Of a stretch of DNA of 29,301 nucleotides, positions 7,102-14,635 are shown one piece after another. The position numbers and the translations under genes were made by a program. Within the stretch, counting starts at the first letter, position 1; the number at the start of each line of letters is the position of its first letter. The notes under the pieces are model-generated. The model was not told where the DNA came from, searched no databases, and worked only from the letters and a program-made list of their open reading frames with translations. The DNA comes from Egerieimonas sp900552095 (GTDB taxonomy: Bacteria; Bacillota; Clostridia; Lachnospirales; Lachnospiraceae), in contig CABREP010000024.1 in the NCBI GenBank assembly GCA_902469965.1, positions 1 to 29,301 on the forward strand. Reading direction: 5' to 3'.

Positions 7102-8379
7102 ATGAAGGTTTCAAAATCCTCCCCTCTGCGGGGAGAACTTACTGTTCCGGGAGACAAATCCATTTCACACCGGGCCGTTATGTTCGGTTCCATTTCCGAA
7201 GGACTGACGGAGATCACAGATTTTCTTCAGGGGGCGGACTGTCTTTCCACCATCTCCTGTTTCAGAAAAATGGGGATTGAAATAGAAAACACCGGTGAAA
7301 GAATCCTGGTTCACGGCCGGGGGCTTCACGGACTCACCGCTCCATCTGAAACACTGGATGCCGGAAACAGTGGAACAACTACCCGTCTGATTTCCGGAAT
7401 TCTGGCCGGACAGAACTTTTCCTCCCGTCTTACCGGAGATGCATCCATCCAGAGCCGTCCCATGAACCGGATCATCCATCCGCTCCGTGAGATGGGAGCC
7501 CAGATCTCCAGCGAGAATGAAAATGGCTGTGCCCCTCTTCTCATCCGGGGTACTTCCCTTCACGGGATCGATTACCGCTCACCGGTCGCTTCCGCCCAGG
7601 TGAAATCCTGTATCCTGCTGGCTGGCCTTTATGCCGACCGTGAAACCTCCGTCACAGAACCGGCCCTCTCCAGAGATCACACAGAGCGGATGCTGAAAAG
7701 CTTCGGTGCCAGGGTAAAAAGGACAGGCTTAACCGCACAGATCTTTCCTGAATCCCGACTGATCGGTCAGAAAATCCAGGTCCCCGGAGATATTTCCTCT
7801 GCGGCCTATTTTCTGGCAGCCGCTCTCCTGGTTCCCGGCTCTGAGATACTTCTGAAAAATGTGGGGATCAACCCTACCCGGGACGGAATCCTGCAGGTAA
7901 TAAAAAAGATGGGCGGCGATCTGCAGATTCTCAACCAGAGAACCATTTCCGGAGAACCCGTCGCTGATCTTCTCGTCCGCCACAGCAGCCTGAACGGTAC
8001 TGTGATCGAAGGTGATCTGATCCCCACTCTGATCGACGAAATTCCCATTCTGGCAGTCCTGGCTTCGTTTGCTGAAGGCACCACAGTGATCCGGAATGCA
8101 GAAGAATTAAAAGTCAAGGAATCCGACCGTCTCTCCATCATGGTAGAAGAACTTCTGGCGATGGGAGCTGAGGTAACCGGAACAGACGACGGCATGATCA
8201 TCCGGGGTGGAAAGCCGCTCCGCGGAACCAGGATTGACAGCCACAAAGATCACCGCATTGCCATGTCTTTCGCAGTGGCAGGGCTGGCTGCAGACGGCGT
8301 AACCTCCATTCCGGACAGCGGATGCGTAGCAATCTCTTATCCCGGCTTCTACGAAGATCTTCAGAAACTTTCTTCCTGA
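7102..8379 (+). CDS. aroA: 3-phosphoshikimate 1-carboxyvinyltransferase (EPSP synthase)
   Basis: 425 residues, normal length. It joins phosphoenolpyruvate to shikimate 3-phosphate, the penultimate step to chorismate. Motifs in order: VPGDKSISHRAVMFGSI near the N-terminus (substrate-binding Lys/Ser/Arg), LDAGNSGTTTRLISG around residue 90, RPMNRIIHPL, SAQVKSCILLAGL, DEIPILAVLA with the catalytic Asp, KESDRLS and DHRIAMSFAVAGL. The AGNSGTT form, where class I enzymes have GNAGTAMR, points to the Gram-positive class. The ATG follows tyrA by 12 bases with AAGGAGA well placed. It is the last gene of the operon and is followed by a strong hairpin. aroB, aroC, aroD/E and aroK are not in the window, so the operon holds only part of the pathway. 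Confidence 0.97.
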   Translation: MKVSKSSPLRGELTVPGDKSISHRAVMFGSISEGLTEITDFLQGADCLSTISCFRKMGIEIENTGERILVHGRGLHGLTAPSETLDAGNSGTTTRLISGILAGQNFSSRLTGDASIQSRPMNRIIHPLREMGAQISSENENGCAPLLIRGTSLHGIDYRSPVASAQVKSCILLAGLYADRETSVTEPALSRDHTERMLKSFGARVKRTGLTAQIFPESRLIGQKIQVPGDISSAAYFLAAALLVPGSEILLKNVGINPTRDGILQVIKKMGGDLQILNQRTISGEPVADLLVRHSSLNGTVIEGDLIPTLIDEIPILAVLASFAEGTTVIRNAEELKVKESDRLSIMVEELLAMGAEVTGTDDGMIIRGGKPLRGTRIDSHKDHRIAMSFAVAGLAADGVTSIPDSGCVAISYPGFYEDLQKLSS

Positions 8380-8427
8380 AAAGACAGCCAACAGAACAAT
8401 TGATCTTTCTCTTATACAGAAAAGTTT

Positions 8428-8467
8428 CAGGGGCAGATTTGACTCCTACGAATCAAATCTGCCCCTG
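8428..8467. terminator. bidirectional terminator between aroA and rubredoxin
   Basis: A perfect 15-bp stem (8428-8442 paired with 8453-8467) with a 10-base loop lies between two convergent transcripts. It is followed by TTT on the plus strand and by AAACTTTTC on the minus strand. The U-tracts are short but the stem is very stable. It probably ends both the aro operon and the flavodiiron/rubredoxin transcript. Confidence 0.8.
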
Positions 8468-8488
8468 TTTGGAACTATTTATTTCCTT

Positions 8489-8647
8489 TTACTCCTCGGA
8501 GAACTCATCCGTTCCCACGCCGCAGAGCGGGCACAGCCATCCTTCCGGAAGATCTTCAAAAGCTGTTCCGGGTGCTACTCCGTTATCGGGATCACCCACC
8601 TCGGGATCATAAACATAACCGCATACATCACATACATATTTCTTCAT
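8489..8647 (-). CDS. rubredoxin
   Basis: 52 residues, the classic size. The protein starts MKKYVCDVCGYVYDPEVGDP and has two CxxC/CPxC pairs, Cys6/Cys9 and Cys39/Cys42 (LCPLCG), which hold a single iron. The conserved aromatic residues and the GTAFEDLPEGW segment before the second pair are standard. The ATG has AGGAG about 8 bases upstream. It begins 23 bases after the flavodiiron protein gene on the same strand, which identifies its likely job: passing electrons from an NAD(P)H:rubredoxin reductase, not seen here, to the flavodiiron protein in the cytosol. The gene is short enough to be missed by length-filtered gene finding. Confidence 0.96.
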   Translation of the reverse strand: MKKYVCDVCGYVYDPEVGDPDNGVAPGTAFEDLPEGWLCPLCGVGTDEFSEE

Positions 8648-8670
8648 TTTTCTTTTCTCCTTTTTCTCTT

Positions 8671-9840
8671 TTATTTGAACAGAGCGTAAACACTCTCCTC
8701 AATCTCTTTTAACTGTTCCTTTCCGGGAATATACTGCTGACGGATGGGCTCGTGAATGATCTCACATCCCATAGACTCCAGCTCCTGGTTGACAAGACCG
8801 ATACTCTGTCCACCCCATCCATAGGAACCAAAAGCAAAAGCTTTTCTGTTCTTCGGAGCCAGTCCCTTCATATAGCAGAGAAAGCTGGCCACGGTGGGCA
8901 GCATCTGATTGTTGAGCGTGGGAGATCCCACGGCCACATAGGCAGATTTTAATACCTCCGTCATAATATCAGAGATATGATTTGCCTTCAGATCAAACAG
9001 TCTGGCCGGAATACCGGCCCTGGTAAACCCTTCCAGAATCGCAAAAGCCATCTTTTCTGTGGAATGCCACATCGAATCGTAGACAATGCAGGCCTCCTCT
9101 TCCATCTCAGCGCCGGCATAATAATCATATGTTTCCAGAATCATGGGAATATGTTCTGTCCAGATAATTCCATGGCTGGGAGCGATCATGGAAAGTTCCA
9201 GGGATTTTACAACCTCCAGCGCTTTCTGAGCCTGATTCCCGAACGGCATCAGGATATTAGCATAATATTTCTTTGCCTGAGCAAAGACTTCATCCAGATC
9301 CACCTCCACATCCAGATGCAGATTGGAAGCAAAATGCTGGCCAAAGGCATCGTTGGAGAACAGTATTTTCTCCTCCGGACAGTATGTAACCATATTATCC
9401 GGCCAGTGAAGCATGGGCGTTGCCACAAAGGTCAGATTTCTCTTTCCGATGTTCAGCGTATCTCCGGCCTTCACCGTCTGATACTTATACCCTTTTCCAT
9501 AATGAGCCTCAAGACCTTTCAGCCCGTTGGGAGCTGAAGTAATGATCGTGGCATTGACCGCCTCCTTCATAAGCTGAGGCAGCGCTCCCGAATGATCCAT
9601 CTCCACATGATTTGAAATCACATAATCAATCTTCTCCGGATCGATCACTTCGCGGATACGATCCAGCATTTCCTGAGCGAAAGGCTCTTTTACGGTATCG
9701 ATCAACGTTACTTTTTCATCTAAGATCAGGTACGCATTGTAAGTGGATCCGCTGTTGGTAGAGTAGCCATGGAATTCCCGCACATTCCAGTCTACGGCTC
9801 CAACGTAATAAATATCTTTGCGAATTTCCAATTTCTGCAT
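8671..9840 (-). CDS. fprA: flavodiiron protein (A-type flavoprotein, FprA family)
   Basis: 389 residues, the minimal class A layout: a metallo-beta-lactamase-like diiron domain (about 1-245) followed by a flavodoxin domain (about 250-389, beginning ACIVYDSMWHSTEKMA). The full set of diiron ligands is present: His78, Glu80, Asp82 and His83 in NHVEMDHSG, then His145 in MLHWPDNM, Asp164 in FSNDAFGQH, and His223 in APSHGIIW. These enzymes reduce O2 to water and/or NO to N2O with electrons from rubredoxin, protecting anaerobes. The gene has its own promoter and GGAGGG 6-7 bases before the ATG, and the rubredoxin gene follows at once. The balance between O2 and NO reduction cannot be read from the sequence. 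Confidence 0.95.
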   Translation of the reverse strand: MQKLEIRKDIYYVGAVDWNVREFHGYSTNSGSTYNAYLILDEKVTLIDTVKEPFAQEMLDRIREVIDPEKIDYVISNHVEMDHSGALPQLMKEAVNATIITSAPNGLKGLEAHYGKGYKYQTVKAGDTLNIGKRNLTFVATPMLHWPDNMVTYCPEEKILFSNDAFGQHFASNLHLDVEVDLDEVFAQAKKYYANILMPFGNQAQKALEVVKSLELSMIAPSHGIIWTEHIPMILETYDYYAGAEMEEEACIVYDSMWHSTEKMAFAILEGFTRAGIPARLFDLKANHISDIMTEVLKSAYVAVGSPTLNNQMLPTVASFLCYMKGLAPKNRKAFAFGSYGWGGQSIGLVNQELESMGCEIIHEPIRQQYIPGKEQLKEIEESVYALFK

Positions 9841-9879
9841 GGTACACCCTCCGTTTCTAGTATCTCTTCTTTACGTTTC

Positions 9880-9907
9880 ATTATACACAATTTTCAGGAA
9901 ACTGCAA
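9880..9907 (-). promoter_or_regulatory. promoter of the flavodiiron/rubredoxin operon
   Basis: On the minus strand, TTGCAG (9902-9907), a 16-base spacer and a perfect TATAAT (9880-9885) lie in the 85-base gap upstream of the flavodiiron gene. The predicted start is near 9873, leaving a leader of about 33 bases. I see no clear regulator palindrome and no terminator for the upstream operon in this gap. Confidence 0.7.
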
Positions 9908-9925
9908 GCAAAACAGGAACGTTTC

Positions 9926-11215
9926 TTATTTTTGTACAACCGCTTTCGGATATACTCTGTTCATCAGAGAATCCGGGAAAGTCTCATCGATCCATTCCCC
10001 TACCACCGTTTCAGCCGGAATTCCCTTCTGCCGCTCGCTGAAACGGCTGAGCGCCATAGAGGAAAACAGCATATCAACGAGAAAGAACACCAGGAAAACC
10101 CAGGTGATAATTTTCCCCGGACGGATCTTGATCTTCTCAATCCAGCGCGAAAAAACCGGATACAGGATCTTGATCCAGAGCACTGCCGCCACACCCCAGA
10201 AAAAGCAGAACAGAAGATTGATCCGTCCCGCCAGATTAAAGGGGATGCCGCTGTAGTCCCAGAACACCGTTCCAAATACCAGTTCCGTAAATACACTGCA
10301 GCCATACTCATATACGCCGCCTACCACCGTTCCGAAAAGGAAGATATACCGGTCATCTTTATGCCGGTAGGGATGGAGCATAATAGTAAGCACCACAATC
10401 CCGATTCCCCAAACAATAGAAAACGGTCCCCAGACCACGCTGCTGCGGCTCATCCAGTAGCCCATGGTAAACCGGCAGAAAATCGTCTCTACCACATCCC
10501 CCAGAAACGCTCCGATAGCAAAAAGCCATACCAGTTTATAAAAGCTGCATCCTTCTGCAAAAATCCGGCTTTTTTCTTTCTTTTCCCGCTCCTTTGCCTC
10601 CGGAAAAGCATTTTTCATACGGGAAGAGATATGGCTGGTGATCCATTTTCCCATCCGCCGGGTAGTCTTTTTCATTCCGTCTGATAACTCTGCCGCCGCT
10701 GATTTTTTCTTGTTTTCCGTAACGACAACACCCGTCACCACACCCAGATCAAAGACCATAAGACAGGCCAGAACAATAAGAATAACCTCGCCCATCAGTT
10801 TAGGAATGTCATGGATCACAAGAAGAAAAACCGGCTGGAGAAAACGCAGCGCCGCAGCTCCTCCGATTCCCCATATCACAGCAAAGCGCAGACAGACATA
10901 GCCTCCCAGCTGAAAGCGAAAAGAAGAATAATCCCACCATTTTTTCCGAAACAGTTTTTCCAGGAGCAGACCTGTGAAAAATTCCAGAAGAGAGGCCAGC
11001 ACACCGCAGCTGATGATCAGAAAAACGATGTTCTTCTCTGCACCATAGAGGATCTGCATAGATGCCACACCCACTCCATAGATCGGACAGAGCGGCATGT
11101 TCAGAAATCCCCTGTTTCTAAAATGGTGATCTTTGAAAGCCGCGTAAACGGTCTCCAGTACCCACCCCAAAAATGCGTAGATAAAAAAGATCCAAGCCAG
11201 TTCATAGATTGTCAT
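9926..11215 (-). CDS. polytopic membrane protein with two CmpB-like (putative ABC-transporter type IV) repeats
   Basis: 429 residues, an integral membrane protein. It contains the same module twice. Repeat 1 (about 3-128) runs from YELAWIFFIYAFLGWVLET through EFFTGLLLEKLF and WWDYSS to LRFLQP. Repeat 2 (about 225-352) runs from YKLVWLFAIGAFLGDVVET through EYGCSVFTELVF and FWDYSG to IKILYP. Each repeat has about four hydrophobic helices and a conserved WDYS-type motif. The family, CmpB/putative ABC-transporter type IV (PF06541-like), is widespread in Firmicutes with no solid function, and I believe the usual form is a single module. A basic cytoplasmic linker (about 168-218) joins the two halves. 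Its start lies 18 bases after the ASKHA ATPase gene, so the two are co-transcribed. Confidence 0.8.
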   Translation of the reverse strand: MTIYELAWIFFIYAFLGWVLETVYAAFKDHHFRNRGFLNMPLCPIYGVGVASMQILYGAEKNIVFLIISCGVLASLLEFFTGLLLEKLFRKKWWDYSSFRFQLGGYVCLRFAVIWGIGGAAALRFLQPVFLLVIHDIPKLMGEVILIVLACLMVFDLGVVTGVVVTENKKKSAAAELSDGMKKTTRRMGKWITSHISSRMKNAFPEAKEREKKEKSRIFAEGCSFYKLVWLFAIGAFLGDVVETIFCRFTMGYWMSRSSVVWGPFSIVWGIGIVVLTIMLHPYRHKDDRYIFLFGTVVGGVYEYGCSVFTELVFGTVFWDYSGIPFNLAGRINLLFCFFWGVAAVLWIKILYPVFSRWIEKIKIRPGKIITWVFLVFFLVDMLFSSMALSRFSERQKGIPAETVVGEWIDETFPDSLMNRVYPKAVVQK

Positions 11216-11233
11216 TGCTGTTCCTCCTGTCTT

Positions 11234-12769
11234 TTATTCTAAGGGTCTTCCTCTTCTGGCAAGCTCCTCCATCACAGAAGGATAACGCCTGTAATCTGTA
11301 TGCGGAAATGCAGCTGCCGCCACCATGATCTGCAGAAAATCTTCCACTGCCCCAAACTGCACATATTCCATCTTATCCAGAATTTCTTCCGTTTTTTTTG
11401 CATATGCCCGGTTCAGAAGCATTTTCCCGGCGCCGGCAAGAGAAGTATTTCCCGGAAGGATCAGTCTCTCCTCCGGCAGATCCGGATAAAGCCCTATCGT
11501 AATCCCGGAACTGCGGGAAATATGCGTCCCGAAAGCTCCTGAGACATAAAACCGTTCAATCTCATCCATCTGAAGTCCTATGCACGCCATCAGATATTCC
11601 ACCATCGTATTGGCTGCCGCTTTTGTTTTAAGGAACTCATCGATATCACTCTGATAAAAGAAAAGGTTTTCCCCACATACGACACAGAGCTCTCCTTCCC
11701 GCTCCCGAATCAGCGGAGACGCTTCCGGCTGCAGTTTTCCCTGCATATTGATCCAGCCGGCAAGAAAGAGCTGGGCCAGAAGATCTACGATCCCGGAACC
11801 GCAGAATCCCCTTGCTTCTCCGCCGCCCAGAACATGAAGCTTTACCTCTCCATTCTCAATCTTTACCCGGTCAGCTGCCCCTTCTTCTGCCCGCATTCCA
11901 TATTTTACCACACCGCCTTCCAGCGCCGGCCCTGCCGCTCCTGCCCCGGAAATCAGAAAATCTTTATTGCCGATCACCAGTTCCCCATTGGTTCCGATGT
12001 CGAGAAAGACGGACAGTTCCTCCCGAAAGGGGATTCCCGTGGCAATCATGCCGCTGATGATATCGCCGCCCAGATAATTCGCCCGGGCCGGATAGCTGTA
12101 AACATAGCCCCGGATGGGAAATCCCAGTTCCCTCCCGGGGTAAATCTCCGGAGCCAGCGTCCGCACCGCATAAGGACTTGCAAAAACCGGAAAAGGATCC
12201 AGGCCATAGAGAAAATGGATCATGGTCGTGTTTCCTGAAATCACCAGGTTGGTACAGTCCCGCTCCGGAGAAATCCCCGTTTTCTCTTCTATCCGGGAAA
12301 AAAGTCCAAGAAATCCTTCCACCGTCTTCTGCCGTATCTCCTCCAGCTTCTCTGCATTTTCTTTGCAGCAGAAAATACGGGTCAGGATATCTTCCCCAAA
12401 AGCAGTCTGCGGATTAAAACCGCTCTCTTCTGCCAGCACTTCCCCCGTGTCCATATCCAGGATCTGCACTGCGATGGTGGTACTCCCCAGATCTGCGCAG
12501 ATCCCATAATTTCTCCGGCTGGTATCTCCTGCCTCGATGCCGGCCAGGCACCATCTCTTCCCATCCCAGGACAACACCGCTGTAATCTTCCAGTCCGCCT
12601 GCTCGCAGACGGCGGACAACTGCCTCAGCACACACAATTCTGTATGAATTTTTCCAAATTCCGGCTCCAGTTCCCGCAGGATCCTCTCCTGATACGGACA
12701 GTTATCCTCCTCCGAAGGCGGCGTCAGAACCAGATATTTCTTTCGGCTCCAGCTGTCTATTCGCTCCAT
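11234..12769 (-). CDS. RACo-like ASKHA-domain ATPase without the ferredoxin domain
   Basis: 511 residues, cytoplasmic. From about residue 85 it matches the ASKHA (actin/Hsp70-like) domain of reductive activators of corrinoid proteins: ICADLGSTTIAVQILDMDTG (phosphate-binding loop 1), NLVISGNTTMIHFLYG, VFLDIGTNGELVIGN (loop 2), GFCGSGIVDLLAQL and FYVSGAFGTH. Full-length RACo proteins start with a [2Fe-2S] ferredoxin domain. Here the first 80 residues resemble only the linker (YLVLTPPSEEDNCPYQERIL) and no four-cysteine cluster is present. Activators of this class use ATP to re-reduce Co(II) corrinoid proteins, but no corrinoid protein or methyltransferase is nearby, so a different client or a separate electron donor is needed. 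It lies 30 bases after the ABC exporter and 18 bases before the CmpB-like gene, probably in one operon. Confidence 0.85.
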   Translation of the reverse strand: MERIDSWSRKKYLVLTPPSEEDNCPYQERILRELEPEFGKIHTELCVLRQLSAVCEQADWKITAVLSWDGKRWCLAGIEAGDTSRRNYGICADLGSTTIAVQILDMDTGEVLAEESGFNPQTAFGEDILTRIFCCKENAEKLEEIRQKTVEGFLGLFSRIEEKTGISPERDCTNLVISGNTTMIHFLYGLDPFPVFASPYAVRTLAPEIYPGRELGFPIRGYVYSYPARANYLGGDIISGMIATGIPFREELSVFLDIGTNGELVIGNKDFLISGAGAAGPALEGGVVKYGMRAEEGAADRVKIENGEVKLHVLGGGEARGFCGSGIVDLLAQLFLAGWINMQGKLQPEASPLIREREGELCVVCGENLFFYQSDIDEFLKTKAAANTMVEYLMACIGLQMDEIERFYVSGAFGTHISRSSGITIGLYPDLPEERLILPGNTSLAGAGKMLLNRAYAKKTEEILDKMEYVQFGAVEDFLQIMVAAAAFPHTDYRRYPSVMEELARRGRPLE

Positions 12770-12799
12770 CTTCTTCCTCCCCCTTTCCCTTTGTTTTCA

Positions 12800-14635
12800 T
12801 CAGGACAGTTCAAACATGCCATTATAAAGCTGATAATACTCCCCCTTATGTTCCAGCAGTTCCTCGTGGCTGCCCCGCTCTGTGATCTCCCCGTTTTCCA
12901 GCACCAGGATCGCATCCGCGTTCCGCACAGTGGAAAGCCGGTGGGCAATTACAAAAACGGTTCTTCCCTCCATCAGGCGATCCATCCCTTTCTCGATCAG
13001 AGCCTCCGTCCGGGTATCAATGCTGGAGGTAGCCTCATCCAGAATGAGTACCGGAGGATCAGAAATGGCAGCCCGGGCAATCGCCAGAAGCTGACGCTGC
13101 CCCTGGGAAAGATTGGCACCATCTGAAGTCACCATCGTGTCATATCCCCTGGGGAGCCTGCGGATGAAAGAATCCGCATTGGCGATTTTTGCCGCCTGGA
13201 CGATTTCCTCCCTGGTGGCCGAAAGCCTGCCAAACCGGATATTTTCCGCTATCGTTCCGGTAAAAAGATGGGTATCCTGCAGTACGATCCCAAGGGAACG
13301 GCGAAGGTCTGCCTTCCGGATTTCCCGCACATCGATGCCATCGTAAACGACGCATCCATCCTGAATATCATAAAACCGGTTGATCAGATTGGTAATTGTA
13401 GTTTTTCCTGCCCCCGTCGAACCTACAAAAGCAATTTTCTGTCCCGGCTTCGCATAGAGACTGATATTTTTCAAAATCATACGGCTGTCATCGTAACCAA
13501 AAGACACATTCCGAAAACGCACATCCCCCCTCAGAGGAATCAGCTTTCCATCCGGTTTCTGAAAAGCCCAGCTTCCCGTCTTCTCTGAACAGGGAACCAG
13601 TTCTTCTCCCTCTCTTTTTACATTTACCAGAATCGTCTTTCCTTCATCCGGTTCTGCCGGAGTCTCCATGATCTGAAAAATCCTCTCTGCCCCCGCAAGA
13701 GCAGCCAGCAGAAAATTACTCTGCATGGTAAATTGATTGATCGGAAGCGCCGCCTGACGTACAAAGACCAGATAACTGGCCAGACTTCCCACATCCATCT
13801 GCCCTCTCATGGCCATAATTCCCCCGATCACCGCCACCAGCGCATAATTAATATAAGAAATACTCACCACCGCAGGAACCATGGTTGCCGCATAACTCTG
13901 AGCTCCCGTTCCCTCCCGGCGCAGTTTCTCATTCTTCTCCCGGAAAATCTCCATGCACTTCTCTTCGTGGTTAAATACTTTCACCACCTTCTGACCGCTG
14001 ACCATCTCCTGAATATAACCGTCCAGGTCTCCCAGCGAAAGCTGCTGACGGGCAAAATAAGCGGAACTTCTCCGGCCGCTGAACTGAATATAGAGAAACA
14101 TGATAATATAGCAGATCAGCACCAGAAAAGAAAGCTTCCAGTTAAGGACAAAAAGCATGGTCAGGGTGCCTGCAATCTGGATAAAACTCTGAATCACCAC
14201 TGCAAAACTGTTATTCAGGGCATCTGAAATAGTATCTACATCATTGGTAAAAGAACTCATGATGTCCCCGTGGCGCCGGGTATCAAAAAAAGAGACCGGA
14301 AGCTCCTGTAAATGGGCAAACAAATCTCTCCGGATATCACAGAGAACTTTCTGGGCTGCCCGCACCATGGTCTGGGTATAACCGTAGGCGGCCAGAACTC
14401 CGATTCCATAAATCACCGCCGTAAGCAGGATCCCCCTCACCAGCGCCCCCGTATTCCCTGCGGTGAGCGTATTGACTACCGGACGTATCATATAGGTTCC
14501 CAGCAGGTTGGAAATGGCGCTGACAGATACCAGAACAGCTACAAAAAAGAGAAGAAAGCGATGCTTTCCCATATAAGACAAAAGATATCTGACGGTAAAT
14601 CTCAGATTCTTCGGTTTACTGCCCCTGCGCGCCAT
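12800..14635 (-). CDS. ABC exporter half-transporter, catalytically canonical partner
   Basis: 611 residues: a six-helix type IV (exporter) transmembrane domain (about 20-320) followed by an ATPase domain. The P-loop is GSTGAGKT (405-412), the signature is LSQGQ (509-513), Walker B ends ILDEATSS with catalytic Glu534, and the switch histidine is His565 (IAHRLSTV). About 45 residues of extra sequence lie between the two domains (about 328-370). It overlaps the upstream half-transporter by 20 bases, which implies coupled translation and a heterodimer of the BmrCD/LmrCD/TM287-288 type. The substrate is unknown; such pairs export drugs, peptides or lipids. The RACo-like ATPase follows 30 bases downstream. 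Confidence 0.93.
   Translation of the reverse strand: MARRGSKPKNLRFTVRYLLSYMGKHRFLLFFVAVLVSVSAISNLLGTYMIRPVVNTLTAGNTGALVRGILLTAVIYGIGVLAAYGYTQTMVRAAQKVLCDIRRDLFAHLQELPVSFFDTRRHGDIMSSFTNDVDTISDALNNSFAVVIQSFIQIAGTLTMLFVLNWKLSFLVLICYIIMFLYIQFSGRRSSAYFARQQLSLGDLDGYIQEMVSGQKVVKVFNHEEKCMEIFREKNEKLRREGTGAQSYAATMVPAVVSISYINYALVAVIGGIMAMRGQMDVGSLASYLVFVRQAALPINQFTMQSNFLLAALAGAERIFQIMETPAEPDEGKTILVNVKREGEELVPCSEKTGSWAFQKPDGKLIPLRGDVRFRNVSFGYDDSRMILKNISLYAKPGQKIAFVGSTGAGKTTITNLINRFYDIQDGCVVYDGIDVREIRKADLRRSLGIVLQDTHLFTGTIAENIRFGRLSATREEIVQAAKIANADSFIRRLPRGYDTMVTSDGANLSQGQRQLLAIARAAISDPPVLILDEATSSIDTRTEALIEKGMDRLMEGRTVFVIAHRLSTVRNADAILVLENGEITERGSHEELLEHKGEYYQLYNGMFELS

Noticed and set aside
9818..10684. 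A 288-codon open frame on the plus strand
   Set aside because: It is antisense to the CmpB-like membrane gene and the flavodiiron promoter, and its translation is low-complexity and rich in Pro, His and Arg with no family signature.
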